A DNA stretch of 19,024 bases from Deltaproteobacteria bacterium (GTDB lineage: Bacteria > UBA10199 > SPLOWO2-01-44-7). The DNA lies in NCBI GenBank assembly GCA_016203765.1, contig JACQMB010000072.1, forward strand, positions 1 to 19,024, written 5' to 3'. Shown in pieces: positions 6,791 to 14,563 of this stretch. Every line of letters begins with the position of its first letter. The first letter of the stretch is position 1. The notes under the pieces were generated by a model that made no database searches, had not been told where the DNA came from, and saw only the letters and a list, made by a program, of their open reading frames with translations. The translations under genes and the position numbers were made by a program.

Positions 6791-8042
6791 ATAAGACCAC
6801 CCACCCCGTCACCAAGATATTGACCAGCGCCAAGGGCAACATTCCCTTCCAGCCCAGGCGCATCAGCTGGTCGTAGCGGAAGCGGGGGAGGGTCCAGCGG
6901 ACCCAGATAAAAAAGAAACAGAAAAATAACGCCTTGGCCAGAAAGACACTGACCTGAAGACCGGCAATAAAAATACCCTTCCACAAGCCGGTCAGGTGAA
7001 CCTGATCGCCGAATAATACAAACAACCCCAACAGGCCGACGCCGGTCAAAATTCCCGGCACGCCGATGACGAGCGGTTCAAAATCGCGCAGGTCGCCGTA
7101 TTTTCCTTTTCGAAACCACTTCGCAATATACCCCCCGCCCAAAATCGAAACCAGGGCGAAACCGGCCCAGTTGATTTTCAGCAAAAGATCGGCGTTCGCC
7201 CGCATCCAATCGGCTGAAATAAAGGGAATATGCCATCCGCCGAAAAACAATGTGGTGATAATGCAGGAGCCGACAATGATATGCGCGTATTCGGCCATAA
7301 AAAAGAGGGCAAACTTCATGCTCGAATACTCCACGTGATAGCCGGCGACTATTTCAGCCTCCCCTTCGGGAAGATCAAAGGGCAAACGATTGGTCTCGGC
7401 AAACAACGCGGCCAGAAAAATAAAAAAGGCGACCGGTTGGCGGATGATGTTCCACATCCAAAGATCGGAGCCCTGTTGGGCCACAATGTCGCTCAACTTT
7501 AAAGACCCGGCCAACAAAAAAATCCCCACCACCGCCAGCCCCAGCGAAATTTCATAACTGATCATCTGAGCCGAGGCGCGCAAGCCTCCCAAGAGGGCAA
7601 ATTTATTGTTGGCCGCCCAGCCGGCCAGGAGGACCCCGTAGATGCCGAGGCTGGAGACGGCAAAGACATACAAAAGCCCGGCATCCAAATCAGCAATCTG
7701 TAGCAAAAATTTCTTGCCCCCGATGGTCATGGGGTCGGCAAAGGGGATCACCGCCATCGTAATGGTCGCCACAAACATCGCGATCATCGGCGCGGCCAGA
7801 TACATCGGTTTGTTGACGTGGGGCGGAAGGATATCCTCTTTGGTGAAGAGTTTAATGACGTCGTTGAGCGAATGGATCATCCCGCCCAAACGAATTCCCA
7901 GGATCGCCGCGCGGTTGGGCCCGCGCCGGTCTTGAATGTAGGCCGCCACCTTCCGCTCCATCCAAATCAGGACCGGAACGATATTGATCACCACGAAAAA
8001 AATGGCAAAGGTTTTAACGGCCGCGAGGATCCCATCCGTCAT
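6771..8042 (-). CDS. nuoH: NADH-quinone oxidoreductase subunit H (NuoH)
   Basis: Heel subunit of complex I that forms the quinone chamber with NuoB and NuoD, 423 residues, at the long end of the family. Seen motifs: WMERKVAAYIQDRRGPNR at 27-44, LGGMIHSLNDVIKLFTKED near 52-70, KFALLGGLRASAQMISYEI at 147-165 (amphipathic-loop region), and AETNRLPFDLPEGEAEIVAG at 215-234 followed by HVEYSSMKFA. The gene begins 82 bases from the divergent hyfB-like gene, so it needs its own promoter there. The final residues (about LFGGHHT) and the stop codon are encoded by the palindromic repeat at 6741-6790, so the native C-terminal tail has probably been replaced. The core of the protein looks intact. Confidence 0.96.
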   Translation of the reverse strand: MTDGILAAVKTFAIFFVVINIVPVLIWMERKVAAYIQDRRGPNRAAILGIRLGGMIHSLNDVIKLFTKEDILPPHVNKPMYLAAPMIAMFVATITMAVIPFADPMTIGGKKFLLQIADLDAGLLYVFAVSSLGIYGVLLAGWAANNKFALLGGLRASAQMISYEISLGLAVVGIFLLAGSLKLSDIVAQQGSDLWMWNIIRQPVAFFIFLAALFAETNRLPFDLPEGEAEIVAGYHVEYSSMKFALFFMAEYAHIIVGSCIITTLFFGGWHIPFISADWMRANADLLLKINWAGFALVSILGGGYIAKWFRKGKYGDLRDFEPLVIGVPGILTGVGLLGLFVLFGDQVHLTGLWKGIFIAGLQVSVFLAKALFFCFFFIWVRWTLPRFRYDQLMRLGWKGMLPLALVNILVTGWVVLFGGHHT

Positions 8043-8124
8043 ACCGGTGCTTTAAGGAATTCCCGATTTTTTGTAAAGCCAATTTGCATTTAAAAAACAA
8101 TTCGGATATGGTCTCGCCAACGGC
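8043..8124. promoter_or_regulatory. Divergent intergenic region between nuoH and the Ehr-type operon
   Basis: This 82-bp AT-rich gap must carry promoters for both the minus-strand nuoH run and the plus-strand hyf-like operon. On the plus strand TTGCAT (8084-8089) and TATGGT (8107-8112) are 17 bases apart, a weak sigma-70-like match that would start transcription only a few bases before the ATG at 8125. No clear minus-strand promoter stands out. No Shine-Dalgarno sequence precedes either start codon, and I see no operator palindrome. Confidence 0.4.
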
Positions 8125-10092
8125 ATGGTTCTTTTCGTCTTCTCCACGATTCTTTTCCTTCTGGCCTCACTATTATCCCTGATCAGCAGGCGGGAGAAAT
8201 GGAAAAGGCTTCTGGGTTGCGGCGGCGTTGTCGCCGCTTCTTTGACCGGTTTGGTCCCGGCGGTGCTACTCCTGGCCGGCGGCGATCCCGTTGAAATGAC
8301 CCTGGGAAGTCCGATCCCCAGCCTCACGCTCCGTCTCGGTTTGGATGCCTTGAGCGCCTTTTTTCTTGTCCCCATTTTCGGGCTTTCCGCGCTGGTAGGC
8401 CTTTATGCCCTGGGCTATTTGAAGGGAGAGGGGCGTTGGCTCGGCAACCTTCCCTTTTTTCCCCTCCTCGTTGTTTCCATGGCGGGCGTTGTGACCGCCA
8501 GGAACGGGTTTTTATTTCTGATGTTTTGGGAAATCATGTCCCTGACCTCCTATTTCCTGGTCACAACCGAACACGAGCAGAGAGAGGTGCGGCACGCCGG
8601 ATGGATCTATCTGGCGGCCACGCATCTGGCTACGGCATTTTTGCTCGTCTTTTTTGTCCTGATCTTTAAGAAAACCGGTTCCTTTGATTTCAAGGATTTT
8701 GCGTTGCTGAAGTCCGGACCCTGGACCGGCCTGCTTTTTATTTTCGCCTTGGTCGGTTTTGGAACCAAAGCGGGCATTTTTCCGTTCCATATCTGGCTAC
8801 CCCACGCCCACCCCGCCGCCCCCAGCTACATTTCCGCCTTGATGTCGGGGGTGATGATCAAGACCGGCATCTACGGCATCCTGCGCACCCTCACTCTTTT
8901 GCCGCCGCCGCCGTTATGGTGCGGAGAAGCGCTGATCCTCTTTGGAATTGCCTCCGCCGTCCTGGGGGTCTTGTATGCCCTGATGCAACATGATCTCAAG
9001 AAATTGCTGGCTTATCACAGCGTGGAAAACATAGGCATTATCGTGACCGGCCTCGGCTTGGGAATGGTGGGACGGTCGCAACAAAATCTCGCGGTCGAAT
9101 GGTTGGGATTCGGCGGGGCCCTGTTTCATGTTTTAAACCATGCCGTTTTCAAAGGACTGCTCTTTTTGGGAGCCGGAAATATCCTTCGCGCAACCCATAC
9201 CAAAAGTATCGACCGGCTGGGGGGCCTGATCCGATTCATGCCGCTGACCGGCATTACCTTTCTGGTCGCCTCCGCCGCCATCTGCGGACTTCCCCCCTTC
9301 AACGGATTCATCAGTGAGTGGTTGTTATATCTGGGTTTGCTGGAGGCGGCCAAAACGTCCGCCCGTTTTCCGCTTTTTCTGTGCGTGTCGGCCATGGTTG
9401 GCATTGCCTTCGCCGGAGGATTGGCGGTTGTCTGTTTTACCAAAGTGTTCGGAGTTGCGTTTCTGGGAAATCCCCGAACGGAGCACGCCAAACCCCTGGA
9501 GGCAAAATGGAAGCAACTCGCCCCCATGATCTTCCTGGCCACAGCCTGCCTGACCTTGGGGATCATGCCACAGCTGATTTTGCCGTGGCTCCAGACCACA
9601 CTCTTATCAATCGGGTCGAATGCCTCCCCCCTTGCAACCGGCCATCCCCTTGTGAATTTGGGAATATTCAGCCGGGCATTCGCCATCCTCATCGCCCTCT
9701 TCCTCCTGGTCCACTGGATTCGGAGTCTGCTTTTTTCCTCCAGGACCGTGCGGATTGCCCCGACGTGGGACTGCGGCTTCAAGGGCCCCACGCCCCGCAT
9801 GCAATACACGGCCTCCTCTTTCGCCGAGCCGATCCGGACTTTTTTTCATGTCCTGCTCAAACCCGCCGTCTCTGCCCGGAACCCGGAGGGATTATTCCCC
9901 GACAAGTCCCATTTTGAAGAGCATGTGGATGATCTTTCGGAACGGCTGTGGTTTTCTCCCCTCGTTGATAAAATCGCGTCGTTTCTCTCCGGGTTGCGCA
10001 AAAGACAACGCACCCGCGTTCAGGATTATTTGGCCTATATTTTTGTAACCTTGATTTTGCTTTTGCTCGTGGGGGTGTGGATTGGAATTTGA
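8125..10092 (+). CDS. hyfB: HyfB-like antiporter-type membrane subunit of a group 4 hydrogenase-related complex
   Basis: Large proton-channel subunit of the formate hydrogenlyase/hydrogenase-4 family, homologous to NuoL, 655 residues (E. coli HyfB is about 670). The channel residues are present: Glu136 in FWEIMSLTSYFLVTTEHE, Lys215 in GFGTKAGIFPFHIWLPHAHP and Lys246 in GVMIKTGIYGILR. ALMQHDLKKLLAYHSVENIG is characteristic of HyfB/HycC rather than NuoL. The C-terminal third has the tail typical of HyfB (PTWDCGFKGPTPRMQYTASS). It is the first gene of a plus-strand operon that splits the nuo genes; no in-frame start exists upstream before a stop at 8074. Intact proton-path residues suggest that ion translocation is retained although the catalytic subunit downstream has lost its metal site. 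Confidence 0.93.
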   Translation: MVLFVFSTILFLLASLLSLISRREKWKRLLGCGGVVAASLTGLVPAVLLLAGGDPVEMTLGSPIPSLTLRLGLDALSAFFLVPIFGLSALVGLYALGYLKGEGRWLGNLPFFPLLVVSMAGVVTARNGFLFLMFWEIMSLTSYFLVTTEHEQREVRHAGWIYLAATHLATAFLLVFFVLIFKKTGSFDFKDFALLKSGPWTGLLFIFALVGFGTKAGIFPFHIWLPHAHPAAPSYISALMSGVMIKTGIYGILRTLTLLPPPPLWCGEALILFGIASAVLGVLYALMQHDLKKLLAYHSVENIGIIVTGLGLGMVGRSQQNLAVEWLGFGGALFHVLNHAVFKGLLFLGAGNILRATHTKSIDRLGGLIRFMPLTGITFLVASAAICGLPPFNGFISEWLLYLGLLEAAKTSARFPLFLCVSAMVGIAFAGGLAVVCFTKVFGVAFLGNPRTEHAKPLEAKWKQLAPMIFLATACLTLGIMPQLILPWLQTTLLSIGSNASPLATGHPLVNLGIFSRAFAILIALFLLVHWIRSLLFSSRTVRIAPTWDCGFKGPTPRMQYTASSFAEPIRTFFHVLLKPAVSARNPEGLFPDKSHFEEHVDDLSERLWFSPLVDKIASFLSGLRKRQRTRVQDYLAYIFVTLILLLLVGVWIGI

Positions 10093-11005
10093 AGGAATGA
10101 CCTGGCTGATTCAGTCGGCCGTCCTGCTGACAACCCCCCCTTTTTTTCTCGGCGTGATCGCCAAGACAAAGGCCTCCTTCGCCGGCAGGAAGGGCCCGCC
10201 CCTTTTGCAAAATTACTATGACCTGATCAAACTTTTCCGAAAAGGGACGGTGCACAGTCCTGCCTCCTCTTTCGTGCTTCGCCTGGCGCCCGCGGTCATT
10301 GTCTCAACTCTGCTGACGGCCGGACTTTTTTTCCCCCTCTTGGGCCGGGCCCCGATTTTTTTCGAGGGGGATGTGATTTTGTTTGCCTACCTCCTGGCCC
10401 TCGGGCGTTTTGCAATGATCCTGGCGGCGCTCGATGTCGGTTCCGGTTTCCAGGGAATGGGGGCCAGCCGCGAAGCCGCGTTCGGCGCCTTCTCGGAACT
10501 GGCTTTTTTCCTTGGCCTGGTGGTGCTGGTGGTCATCTCCGGGAGTGCTTCCCTGACCGGCATCTTCCAGTGGAAATGGATCCACCCCGCCTGGCGGCCG
10601 GTATTTCTCCTTCTTTTTGCCGCCTTTTTCTTTATCCTGCTGGCCGAAAATTCGCGAATGCCGGTGGACGATCCTTCAACCCACCTGGAATTGACCATGA
10701 TCCACGAGGGGATGATCCTCGACTATGGCGGAATTGATCTCGGTCTGATCCTTTACGGCTCGGCAATAAAATTATTTCTCCTCATGGCCTTTGCCATCTC
10801 TCTCTTGTGGCCCCAGCCCCTCGCGTGGCATTGGCACTCCGCGGCCCTCCTTGGCCTTAAGTGGACGGGTATGGCCGTCGCGATCGGGGCGGTGGAATCG
10901 GTGACGGCCCGGCTCCGGTTGATCAAAGTGCCGCAACTGTTAATCGCCAATTTTGTGGTGACGCTCTTTGCTTTGCTCGTGGCGCTGTTCGGAAGGAGGG
11001 TGTGA
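10082..11005 (+). CDS. hyfC: HyfC-like (NuoH-related) membrane subunit
   Basis: Membrane subunit linking the soluble and channel parts of the complex, homologous to NuoH and to HycD/HyfC; 307 residues against about 315-320 in E. coli. Family motifs: GRKGPPLLQNYYDLIKLFRK near 36-56 and NSRMPVDDPSTHLELTMIHE with GMILDYGG near 200-225. About eight hydrophobic segments are visible. Two starts are possible. TTG at 10082 overlaps the upstream stop by 11 bases and has GGGGGTG 5 bases ahead. ATG at 10097 has GAAGGA directly against it, too close for a normal ribosome-binding site. I kept the TTG, but the five-residue difference does not affect the fold. Its TGA overlaps the next ATG. Confidence 0.92.
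   Translation: MEFEGMTWLIQSAVLLTTPPFFLGVIAKTKASFAGRKGPPLLQNYYDLIKLFRKGTVHSPASSFVLRLAPAVIVSTLLTAGLFFPLLGRAPIFFEGDVILFAYLLALGRFAMILAALDVGSGFQGMGASREAAFGAFSELAFFLGLVVLVVISGSASLTGIFQWKWIHPAWRPVFLLLFAAFFFILLAENSRMPVDDPSTHLELTMIHEGMILDYGGIDLGLILYGSAIKLFLLMAFAISLLWPQPLAWHWHSAALLGLKWTGMAVAIGAVESVTARLRLIKVPQLLIANFVVTLFALLVALFGRRV
10991..11000 (+). promoter_or_regulatory. Strong Shine-Dalgarno fixing the hyfE-like start
   Basis: GGAAGGAGGG lies 4 bases before the ATG at 11005, inside the end of the hyfC-like gene. The reading frame is open further upstream, but this site and the TGATG overlap with the preceding stop point clearly to 11005 as the true start. Confidence 0.75.
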
Positions 11006-11643
11006 TGGACTGGCTGCTGGTCGGAGTGGTGTTGACGGCTTTTGTCATCCTCGGTTCTTCCCGTCTGGACAGTTGCATCCGCATGGTCGCCTTGCAGGGG
11101 GTCCTCCTTTCCATCCTCCCCCCCATGGTCCGGGGATCCCTTTTGGATTGGCACGGCCTCTTTCTGGCGGCGGCCTCCCTGGCCATCAAAACCGTGGCCA
11201 TTCCCGTTTTATTGGCCAGGAGCTTGAAGCAGGCCAAGATCAAACGGGAAGTGGAACCGACCGTCAGTCTTCATTATTCTCTCTTGGCCGGGGGGGCGAT
11301 CGTCGTGATCGCCTTTTCGGGGTTCAAACTCCTCCCCGTGCCGACCGGCCCCTTCCCCACCCTGCTCATTCCGGCGGCACTGACGGTTGTCTTCATCGGA
11401 TTTTTTCTTCTGATTTCCAGGTTCAAGGCCATCACACAAGTCATCGGCTTTTTGGTTTTGGAAAACGGCGTTTTCCTTTTCGGCATGACGCTGATCCGTG
11501 ATTTTCCGCTGACGGTGGAGATGGGGGTCTTGCTCGATTTGTGGGTCGGAGTTTTTGTCATGGGAATCATGATCCATCACATCCACAGGACTTTTGATCA
11601 TATCGATACAAAGGCGATGGCCTCGCTCAAGGACGCGGAATGA
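11005..11643 (+). CDS. hyfE: HyfE-like membrane subunit (NuoK-related)
   Basis: Small membrane subunit of hydrogenase-4-type complexes, 212 residues (E. coli HyfE 216). The middle and C-terminal part is NuoK-like, with FLVLENGVFLFGMTLIRDFP and MGVLLDLWVGVFVMGIMIHH, each with acidic residues in the membrane that correspond to the paired glutamates of NuoK. About six hydrophobic stretches are visible. It starts at the ATG overlapping the hyfC-like stop (TGATG) with a strong GGAAGGAGGG ahead; an open frame continues upstream but is only a shadow. It ends in an ATGA overlap with the hyfF-like gene. HyfE without HyfD is the arrangement here, so the complex would have two rather than three antiporter-type channels. 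Confidence 0.92.
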   Translation: MDWLLVGVVLTAFVILGSSRLDSCIRMVALQGVLLSILPPMVRGSLLDWHGLFLAAASLAIKTVAIPVLLARSLKQAKIKREVEPTVSLHYSLLAGGAIVVIAFSGFKLLPVPTGPFPTLLIPAALTVVFIGFFLLISRFKAITQVIGFLVLENGVFLFGMTLIRDFPLTVEMGVLLDLWVGVFVMGIMIHHIHRTFDHIDTKAMASLKDAE

Positions 11644-13082
11644 ATCCGATCTTCCTCCTGCTCACGCCCGTTGCATTGGGATTGATCACGCTCTTTATTC
11701 GCGGAGACCGGAAGAGATCGTTGCGCAGACAAATACTTTTTTGGGGGGCCCTGTTTCATTTGTCCGGAACGCTGTCGCTTTTTCTCCCGAATTCCAAACA
11801 CGCGATCAACCCCTTTTTGACCCTCGATGCCCTGGGCCTGCTTTTTCTTACCCTGACCAGCGTCCTTTTTTTTCTCGTTTCCATCTACAGCTTCGGCTAT
11901 TTTTTCAAGGAATACCGTTCCGAACAGGAACGCGGCATGCGGCATCTTTATGCCCCCTGCATGCTCTTCTTTCTCGCCTCCACCACCCTGGCCGCCTTGA
12001 CTTCCCATCTGGGACTTTTGTGGGTTGCGATTGAGGCAACCACTCTAGCGACCGCCCCGCTGATCTATTATCATCACCACGCCCGGGCGCTGGAGGCCGC
12101 CTGGAAATACCTCCTGATCTGTTCGGTGGGGATAGCCCTGGCCCTGCTCGGCATTTTTTTTATCGCCGCCGCCGGGAAGGGAAAGGGATTGGACCTGTTT
12201 GTTTTCGATTTTGTCGCGAACGCGAAGAGCCTGGACGTGCGCTGGCTCAAGATCGGCTTCCTCTTGGTGTTGGTCGGGTTTGGCACAAAAATGGGCCTGG
12301 CCCCGCTTCACAACTGGCTCCCGGACGCCCACTCCGAATCCCCCTCCTCGGTCTCCGCCCTTTTATCGGGGGCCCTTTTGAACATCGCATTTTTGGGCAT
12401 CCTCCGCTGTTATCAAATTTGCGCGGCCGCGGGCCTCGCCCACTTTGCCGACACTTTTCTCATCTTGCTGGGGGTCCTTTCTCTCGTGACGGCTTTTATT
12501 TTTATCACCAACCAAAAAGACTACAAAAGAATGCTGGCCTATTCCAGCGTGGAACATATGGGGATTTTGTCATTGGGCCTGGGGGTTGGGGCCTCTTTCG
12601 CAACGCTCTTGCACATGATCAACCACTCCCTCGCCAAGGTCCTCCTCTTTTTGACGGCGGGTCAAATCGTGCTCGGCTACCGCACCAAAAAAGTCGCCGA
12701 AGTCCACGGTCTGTTGAAAACGCTCCCCGCCACGGGAATTTTGTTTGTGATGGGAGGACTGGCCGTTTTGGGATTGCCCCCTTTCGCCCCCTTCATCAGC
12801 GAGTTTTTGATTCTGCGGGACGCCCTGGTAAAAGGGCATACCCTCGCCGCCGTCTTGTATCTTGTTTGTTTGGGAATGATTTTTGTCGCCATGTCCAAAA
12901 TTCTACTGGGGATGGCGCAGGGGGAAAAACACGAAATTCCCGGGGCACTGGAAAGGTATCCCTGGCTGATGTTCTCCCCCATGGTGTTGGCGGCGGCTCT
13001 CCTGATATTTGGCCTTTATCTGCCTCCTCCGTTGGTTCGTTTTCTCAATGAGGCGGCCCGTTTGTTGGGGGGAGGATCATGA
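11640..13082 (+). CDS. hyfF: HyfF-like antiporter-type membrane subunit
   Basis: Second antiporter-like channel subunit of the complex, related to NuoL/NuoM/NuoN and MrpD; 480 residues, slightly shorter than E. coli HyfF (about 526). Glu132 in LLWVAIEATTLATAPLIYY and Lys217 in GFGTKMGLAPLHNWLPDAHS are present. At the position of the TM8 lysine it has Asn248 in LLSGALLNIAFLGILR, the usual HyfF state, so it is not a defect. ITNQKDYKRMLAYSSVEHMG and LHMINHSLAKVLLFLTAGQI follow in order. No long lateral helix is visible at the C-terminus. It is joined to both neighbours by ATGA overlaps, implying coupled translation. Confidence 0.93.
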   Translation: MNPIFLLLTPVALGLITLFIRGDRKRSLRRQILFWGALFHLSGTLSLFLPNSKHAINPFLTLDALGLLFLTLTSVLFFLVSIYSFGYFFKEYRSEQERGMRHLYAPCMLFFLASTTLAALTSHLGLLWVAIEATTLATAPLIYYHHHARALEAAWKYLLICSVGIALALLGIFFIAAAGKGKGLDLFVFDFVANAKSLDVRWLKIGFLLVLVGFGTKMGLAPLHNWLPDAHSESPSSVSALLSGALLNIAFLGILRCYQICAAAGLAHFADTFLILLGVLSLVTAFIFITNQKDYKRMLAYSSVEHMGILSLGLGVGASFATLLHMINHSLAKVLLFLTAGQIVLGYRTKKVAEVHGLLKTLPATGILFVMGGLAVLGLPPFAPFISEFLILRDALVKGHTLAAVLYLVCLGMIFVAMSKILLGMAQGEKHEIPGALERYPWLMFSPMVLAAALLIFGLYLPPPLVRFLNEAARLLGGGS

Positions 13083-14554
13083 AATCCCTTTTTACCGCCT
13101 TGCCCAACGGGGGCTCCATCCCGCAATCCCGCCTCCCCCTCCTGGAAATCGAACTCTGGCGGCAAACCATTTTGGAGCACTGTCTCAAGGACCAAGCCAG
13201 AATCGTTGCCCTTTTTGGAGAAAGGGGGAGTGATCAGCGGATCCGGGTTTATTGTCTCCTGGGGGCGGATCACCAAAAACTTCTGCTCGCCGGGGCCGCG
13301 GAATTAACGCCGGCAAACCCCGCCTACCCGTCGCTGACCACCCATCTTCCGGAGGCCCATCTTTTTGAACGCGAACTGCACGAGGAATACCAAATTGTGC
13401 CGGAAGGGCACCCCTGGCTCAAGCCCGTTCGGCGGCACGGAAGTTATCCCTACTATCGGGTGGAAGGGGATGGGATTCATGAAGTAGCCGTGGGGCCCGT
13501 CCACGCCGGCATCATCGAACCCGGTCATTTTCGTTTTCAATGCGATGGGGAAACGGTTCTTCACCTGGAAATTCAATTGGGCTACCAGCATCGCGGCGTG
13601 GAAAATCTGTTGGTCCGCGCCGGCCGGGGACGGCGCGCGGTCCTGGCCGAATCAATTGCGGGAGACTCGGTCATCGGGCACGGCCTTGCCTTTTGCCAGG
13701 CCCTCGAGGGGCTTGCGGAAATTTGTGCGGTGACGAAAAGAGCGCACGGCTTGAGGGGTATTGCCCTTGAACTGGAACGGCTCGCCAATCACGCCGGGGA
13801 TTTGGGCGCTCTGGCCAATGACGTCGGCTTCCTCCCCGCCTCCGCCTACTTCGGACGCCTGCGCGGCGAGTTTTTGAATCTCCTGATGGAGCTTTCGGGA
13901 AACCGCTACGGCCGTTCCTTCGTCAGACCCGGCGGCGTTTTGTTTGACCTCCCCCCCGGGATGACAGGGGATTTTCAAAACCGGCTGAAACAGGCACTCC
14001 ATGAAATCAACGAATTGTCTGGACTCCTTTTTGAAACGGCTTCCGTTCTTGCCCGGCTGGAATCAACCGGCATCCTGCCCGGTGGCCTTGCCAAGGAATT
14101 GGGGTTGGTGGGCATGGCGGCCAGGGCCAGTCATCTGGCCAGGGATGTCCGGCACGATCATCCCTTTGGGATTTACCGGTGGAATCCCATCCACCCGGTG
14201 ACTCTCTCCACCGGGGATGTCTTTGCCCGCGCCAAAATCCGTTCCCTGGAATGCAAACAATCGCTGAAATACGTCCTGGCCCTGCTCGAAGCCCTCCCTG
14301 CGGGAAAAATTTTGGAACCCTGTGAAAATTTGCGCCCCTCCTCTTTTTCGGCAAGCCTGGTGGAGGGATGGAGGGGTGAGATCGCCCACATCGTTCTGAC
14401 CGATGCAACGGGAGGGATCGCCCGTTACAAAATCGTCGATCCCTCCTTTCACAACTGGCCGGGGTTGGCGATGGCGATGCGGGGCGGGCAAATTTCCGAC
14501 TTTCCGCTTTGCAACAAAAGTTTTAATCTCTCTTACGCCGGGCACGATTTATAG
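13079..14554 (+). CDS. hyfG: HyfG-like NuoCD-type large subunit lacking both [NiFe] cysteine motifs (Ehr type)
   Basis: Large subunit homologous to HycE/HyfG, a fusion of a NuoC-like domain (about 1-130, with LPEAHLFERELHEEY near 90-104 and GHPWLKP) and a NuoD-like domain (about 135-491); 491 residues. GPVHAGIIEPGHFRF at 139-153 is typical of group 4 hydrogenases. The first Ni-binding motif, normally CGxC, reads AGDS at 194-197 before the conserved GH at 200-201. The second, normally DPCxxC, reads DPSFHN at 454-459. All four Ni ligands are therefore absent, so hydrogen chemistry is not expected. This defines the 'energy-converting hydrogenase-related' (Ehr) class, whose substrate is unknown. 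The frame is intact and the rest well conserved, so this is not a decaying gene. ATGA overlap with hyfF, GGAGG ahead of the start. Confidence 0.92.
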   Translation: MKSLFTALPNGGSIPQSRLPLLEIELWRQTILEHCLKDQARIVALFGERGSDQRIRVYCLLGADHQKLLLAGAAELTPANPAYPSLTTHLPEAHLFERELHEEYQIVPEGHPWLKPVRRHGSYPYYRVEGDGIHEVAVGPVHAGIIEPGHFRFQCDGETVLHLEIQLGYQHRGVENLLVRAGRGRRAVLAESIAGDSVIGHGLAFCQALEGLAEICAVTKRAHGLRGIALELERLANHAGDLGALANDVGFLPASAYFGRLRGEFLNLLMELSGNRYGRSFVRPGGVLFDLPPGMTGDFQNRLKQALHEINELSGLLFETASVLARLESTGILPGGLAKELGLVGMAARASHLARDVRHDHPFGIYRWNPIHPVTLSTGDVFARAKIRSLECKQSLKYVLALLEALPAGKILEPCENLRPSSFSASLVEGWRGEIAHIVLTDATGGIARYKIVDPSFHNWPGLAMAMRGGQISDFPLCNKSFNLSYAGHDL

Positions 14555-14563
14555 GGGAAAAAT

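Noticed and set aside
12379..12387. HyfF-like subunit has Asn248 in place of the TM8 lysine of antiporter-like subunits.
   Set aside because: As far as I recall, HyfF proteins usually have asparagine here, so it is not a loss specific to this complex.
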